Notes under the pieces: generated by a model
The model's input: the letters and a program-made list of their open reading frames with translations, nothing else
Databases searched by the model: none
Told to the model about the DNA's origin: nothing
Part shown: positions 13,955 to 16,384 of the stretch, one piece after another
How positions within the stretch are numbered: the first letter of the stretch is position 1
Layout: each line of letters opens with the position of its first letter
Source: Desulfobacteraceae bacterium
GTDB taxonomy: Bacteria > Desulfobacterota > Desulfobacteria > Desulfobacterales > JAABPS01
NCBI GenBank assembly: GCA_011391835.1
Contig: JAABPS010000018.1
Location: forward strand, 1-16,384
Reading direction: 5' to 3'
Length of the DNA stretch: 16,384 nucleotides
Position numbers and translations under genes: made by a program

Positions 13955-15535
13955 ATGAGAGTATTGGTCAGTGATAATCTTGGTGAGATTGGTATTCAAA
14001 TGCTTAAGGATGAAGATGGAATAGACGTTGATGTGAAGACAGGGCTTTCTCCAAATGAGCAGAAAGCGATTATTGGAGATTATGATGCGCTTGTGATCCG
14101 AAGCGCTACGAAAGTTACGGAAGATATTCTAAGTGAGGCGAAGCGGTTGAAAGTGATCGGGCGAGCCGGAATCGGCCTTGATAATGTTGATATTCATGCA
14201 GCGACCAAACGGGGGATTGTTGTCATGAATACGCCCGGAGGAAATACCGTTACAACTGCGGAGCATGCCATTGCAATGCTGATGGCTCTGACCCGGAATA
14301 TTCCACAAGCAACATCTTCTTTAAAGAGCGGCCGGTGGGATAAAAAAACACTCCAGGGAAGAGAAGTCTTCAACAAAACATATGGTGTGATTGGGTTTGG
14401 CAACATCGGTTCGATCGCAGCCGAACTCGCAAGAGGGCTAAAGATGAGAGTCATTGTGCATGATCCCATTGTCCAGCCTGATACAATTGAGAAAGCAGGA
14501 TTTGAGAGCGTGAGTCTTGAAGAACTGTATAAACAGTCAGATTACATAACCGTGCATGTTCCTAAAACCAAGCAGACCACAGGCCTTCTTAATAAGAATG
14601 CTTTTGAGAAGATGAAAAATGGTGTGATGATCATCAACTGTGCGCGCGGGGGGATCGTAAACGAAAAAGATCTGTATGATGCAATCAAAAGCGGTAAAGT
14701 TGCAGGCGCTGCCCTGGATGTTTTTGAAAATGAGCCGCCTGGCGATCACCCGCTGTTGAAACTTGATACCGTCATCGCAACCCCTCATCTGGGTGCGTCG
14801 ACACATGAAGCTCAAACCAATGTTGCCGTAGCCGTGGCCGATCAGATTATTAAGTTCCTTAAAGAAGGCACCTTGATCAACGCGGTGAATGCACCATCGG
14901 TTACCGGAGAATTGCTTACACGACTTAAACCGTTTTTGATGATTGCTGATCGGATGGGATGCTTGCTGGCTCAGCTTGTCACGGGTCAGTTTAAAGAAGT
15001 GGTTGTTGAGTATGCCGGTGATTTTTATGGTTTGGATTTAGCGCCTGTAACAACGGCTTTATTAAAAGGATTATTAACGCCATCCGTTGCGGAGGGTGTA
15101 AACTCCGTTAATGCGCCTGTTCTTGCGAAAGAGATGGGGATAAAGGTAACGGAAACAGCCAGCGTTGAATCTTCTGATTATTTAAATTTAATTACTGTAA
15201 ACGTCATTACAACAGAGAAGAACGCGTCGGTTGCAGGGACTATATTCGGGAGAAATGATCCACGAGTCGTCAATATTAATGATTTTAGGCTTGAAATGGT
15301 TCCGGAGGGATATCTTGCACTTATCCATAACCTTGATAAACCGGGGGCCATTGGGAGCATAGGTATGGTGCTGGGAGAGAATAAGATAAACATCGCCAGG
15401 ATGCAGGTAGGCCAGGCAAAAGATGGAGAACGGAATATTGTTTTCCTGCGGACCGACACACCCATGACAGATGAAGTTGTCAAAAAGCTAAACGACCTGC
15501 CGTTAGTAAAGTCTGTTGTCCGTTTAGAACTGTGA
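13955..15535 (+). CDS. serA: D-3-phosphoglycerate dehydrogenase, long form with ACT domain
   Basis: 526 residues, matching the long class of PGDH (about 525-530). It oxidises 3-phosphoglycerate to 3-phosphohydroxypyruvate with NAD+, the first step of serine synthesis, in the cytoplasm. The NAD-binding loop is G147-F-G-N-I-G152. Catalytic residues are R231 (C-A-R-G-G-I-V-N-E), E260 (F-E-N-E-P-P) and H278 (T-P-H-L-G-A-S-T). Residues about 310-450 form the intervening allosteric substrate-binding region, and about 452-526 an ACT domain that in relatives senses serine for feedback inhibition. ATG 13955 has a GGAGGG ribosome site. It lies alone between mlaA and the DUF1844 gene, with no other serine-pathway gene in view. 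Confidence 0.97.
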   Translation: MRVLVSDNLGEIGIQMLKDEDGIDVDVKTGLSPNEQKAIIGDYDALVIRSATKVTEDILSEAKRLKVIGRAGIGLDNVDIHAATKRGIVVMNTPGGNTVTTAEHAIAMLMALTRNIPQATSSLKSGRWDKKTLQGREVFNKTYGVIGFGNIGSIAAELARGLKMRVIVHDPIVQPDTIEKAGFESVSLEELYKQSDYITVHVPKTKQTTGLLNKNAFEKMKNGVMIINCARGGIVNEKDLYDAIKSGKVAGAALDVFENEPPGDHPLLKLDTVIATPHLGASTHEAQTNVAVAVADQIIKFLKEGTLINAVNAPSVTGELLTRLKPFLMIADRMGCLLAQLVTGQFKEVVVEYAGDFYGLDLAPVTTALLKGLLTPSVAEGVNSVNAPVLAKEMGIKVTETASVESSDYLNLITVNVITTEKNASVAGTIFGRNDPRVVNINDFRLEMVPEGYLALIHNLDKPGAIGSIGMVLGENKINIARMQVGQAKDGERNIVFLRTDTPMTDEVVKKLNDLPLVKSVVRLEL

Positions 15536-15627
15536 TAAATATAGATGGTGTAATGACTGTCATTCCTATTATTATTTCTTGTGTGTTAACAGGTTAAAAT
15601 AATCACTCGAAAACCGGGAGATGAAAA

Positions 15628-16041
15628 ATGGCGGAAGACAAAAAAGATTTTATAATAAAAGATCGCAGGATTTTCGGCGGTGAAGGAAAGGGCGAAGAGG
15701 AAGAAATAAAAAAGGAAACATCTTCTGAAAGAAAATCTGAAAAAAAGGAGACCACGCGTACTGCTCCAGAAGGTGAGAAGATAAAAGAATCCCAGTTGCC
15801 TGAGATGAATTTCCCGACATTTATTATGTCAATGAATGCATCCGCCTTGGTTCATCTTGGGATTATTGAGGACCCCACATCAGGGAAAAAAGAGAGTAAT
15901 TTACCTCTGGCAAAGCAGACAATAGATATTTTAACCATGCTTGAGGAAAAAACCCGCGGGAACTTGTCAGACGATGAGGGAAAAATGCTAAAGAGCATCC
16001 TTTATGATTTGAGAATTATTTATGTGAAAGAAAAAGGCTAA
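15628..16041 (+). CDS. DUF1844 family protein
   Basis: 137 residues, cytoplasmic. The first 60 residues are a highly charged, Lys/Glu-rich and probably disordered tail. The conserved DUF1844 core follows: F-P-T-F-I-M-S-M-N-A-S-A-L-V-H-L-G, then N-L-P-L-A-K-Q-T-I-D-I-L-T-M-L and a helix ending M-L-K-S-I-L-Y-D-L-R. The core is all helical. The function of the family is not established, and I do not assign one. The start has a GGGAG ribosome site eight or so bases upstream. The next gene, a DegP-like protease, begins 66 bases later with no clear terminator between, so they may share a transcript. Confidence 0.88.
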   Translation: MAEDKKDFIIKDRRIFGGEGKGEEEEIKKETSSERKSEKKETTRTAPEGEKIKESQLPEMNFPTFIMSMNASALVHLGIIEDPTSGKKESNLPLAKQTIDILTMLEEKTRGNLSDDEGKMLKSILYDLRIIYVKEKG

Positions 16042-16107
16042 AGAATTGCAAAAGACTCTTTTTTAATTTTTGAAGAAACAATAGCGGGCAGGAGTAAAAA
16101 GTACCAC

Positions 16108-16384
16108 ATGATGTCGTCAAAAAAAACGTTTGGTTCAAAAGGGCGTAACGCCCTATTATTATTTTTAATTATTGTAGCAACGCTGCTGGGGGCTTTGAGC
16201 TTTAGCCAAACCGCATTGAATTTAGTAGAGACGATGTATCGCCGGCTTGTATATAAGGAAACGGGAGTTGGTATTTTTGCTGGCAAAAACGATAAACATT
16301 CCTACTCGATAGCTGTTCCTGATAATTTTTCTGAACTTACAAATCTGGTAAGCCCAACGGTAGTTAACATCCGGGCAGTCAAAA
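16108..16384 (+). CDS. Second DegP/HtrA-like serine protease, N-terminal part (cut by window end)
   Basis: Open from ATG 16108 (a second ATG follows directly at 16111) to the window edge, 92 residues visible. A basic start (K-K, K-G-R) and a hydrophobic segment at about 15-32 give a membrane anchor or signal peptide. After a linker of about 40 residues, F-S-E-L-T-N-L-V-S-P-T-V-V-N-I-R matches, nearly residue for residue, the equivalent stretch F-S-E-L-A-E-M-V-S-P-S-V-V-N-I-R of the HtrA gene at 5820. The N-terminal part is about 33 residues longer than in that paralogue. The catalytic triad and PDZ domains would lie beyond the window. A GGAG lies about 13 bases before the start, a long spacing, so the exact start is uncertain. 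Confidence 0.8.
   Translation, partial: MMSSKKTFGSKGRNALLLFLIIVATLLGALSFSQTALNLVETMYRRLVYKETGVGIFAGKNDKHSYSIAVPDNFSELTNLVSPTVVNIRAVK

Noticed and set aside
16046..16066. AAAAG-ACT-CTTTT followed by T run between the DUF1844 gene and the second protease as a terminator.
   Set aside because: Five-base stem with one G-C pair, too weak to claim.

Overview
The window (about 43-45% GC by eye) reads as ordinary chromosome of a Gram-negative bacterium with an outer membrane. The signs are a complete Mla lipid-transport cluster with an outer-membrane MlaA lipoprotein, periplasmic DegP/HtrA proteases, a Tat-type lipoprotein metalloprotease and a DUF1844 protein. The redox trio at the left (thioredoxin, CcdA, Fe-S protein) and the style of the proteins suggest a strict anaerobe of the Desulfobacterota, probably Desulfobacterales. 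That placement is an inference; there is no rRNA or marker gene here. I see no tRNA, rRNA, CRISPR array, insertion sequence or prophage gene.

Layout. (1) 88-1769: a membrane-anchored thioredoxin, a CcdA/DsbD-type electron-transfer membrane protein that overlaps it by 4 bases, and a cytoplasmic [4Fe-4S]-type protein, apparently one operon. (2) 1854-2822: a zinc-type cation diffusion facilitator behind its own good sigma-70-like promoter. (3) 2929-4266: an M48 zinc metalloprotease with a TPR tail, resembling BepA, with a twin-arginine lipoprotein signal. (4) 4338-5378 on the minus strand: a GAF-GGDEF diguanylate cyclase, the only gene on that strand. (5) 5820-8122: a DegP/HtrA protease and an exported double rhodanese, closed by an intrinsic terminator at about 8162-8192. 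(6) 8260-9417: DNA polymerase IV. (7) 9682-13738: the mla cluster in the order mlaE, mlaF, mlaD, mlaC, mlaA, behind a strong TTGACA-N17-TAAATT promoter. (8) 13955-15535: long-form phosphoglycerate dehydrogenase (serA). (9) 15628-16041: a DUF1844 protein, followed at 16108 by the start of a second DegP-like protease that runs off the window.

The theme is envelope maintenance: lipid asymmetry (Mla), protein quality control (two HtrA proteases, the M48-TPR protease), periplasmic thiol redox and metal efflux. The most unusual object is the MlaF ATPase. It carries about 150 extra C-terminal residues that I read as a degenerate GGDEF domain: the catalytic GGDEF is replaced by DLDKI, but an RxxD motif remains exactly five residues upstream, as in a c-di-GMP inhibitory site. 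No MlaB (STAS) gene is present in the cluster. This raises the testable idea of direct cyclic-dinucleotide control of a phospholipid transporter.
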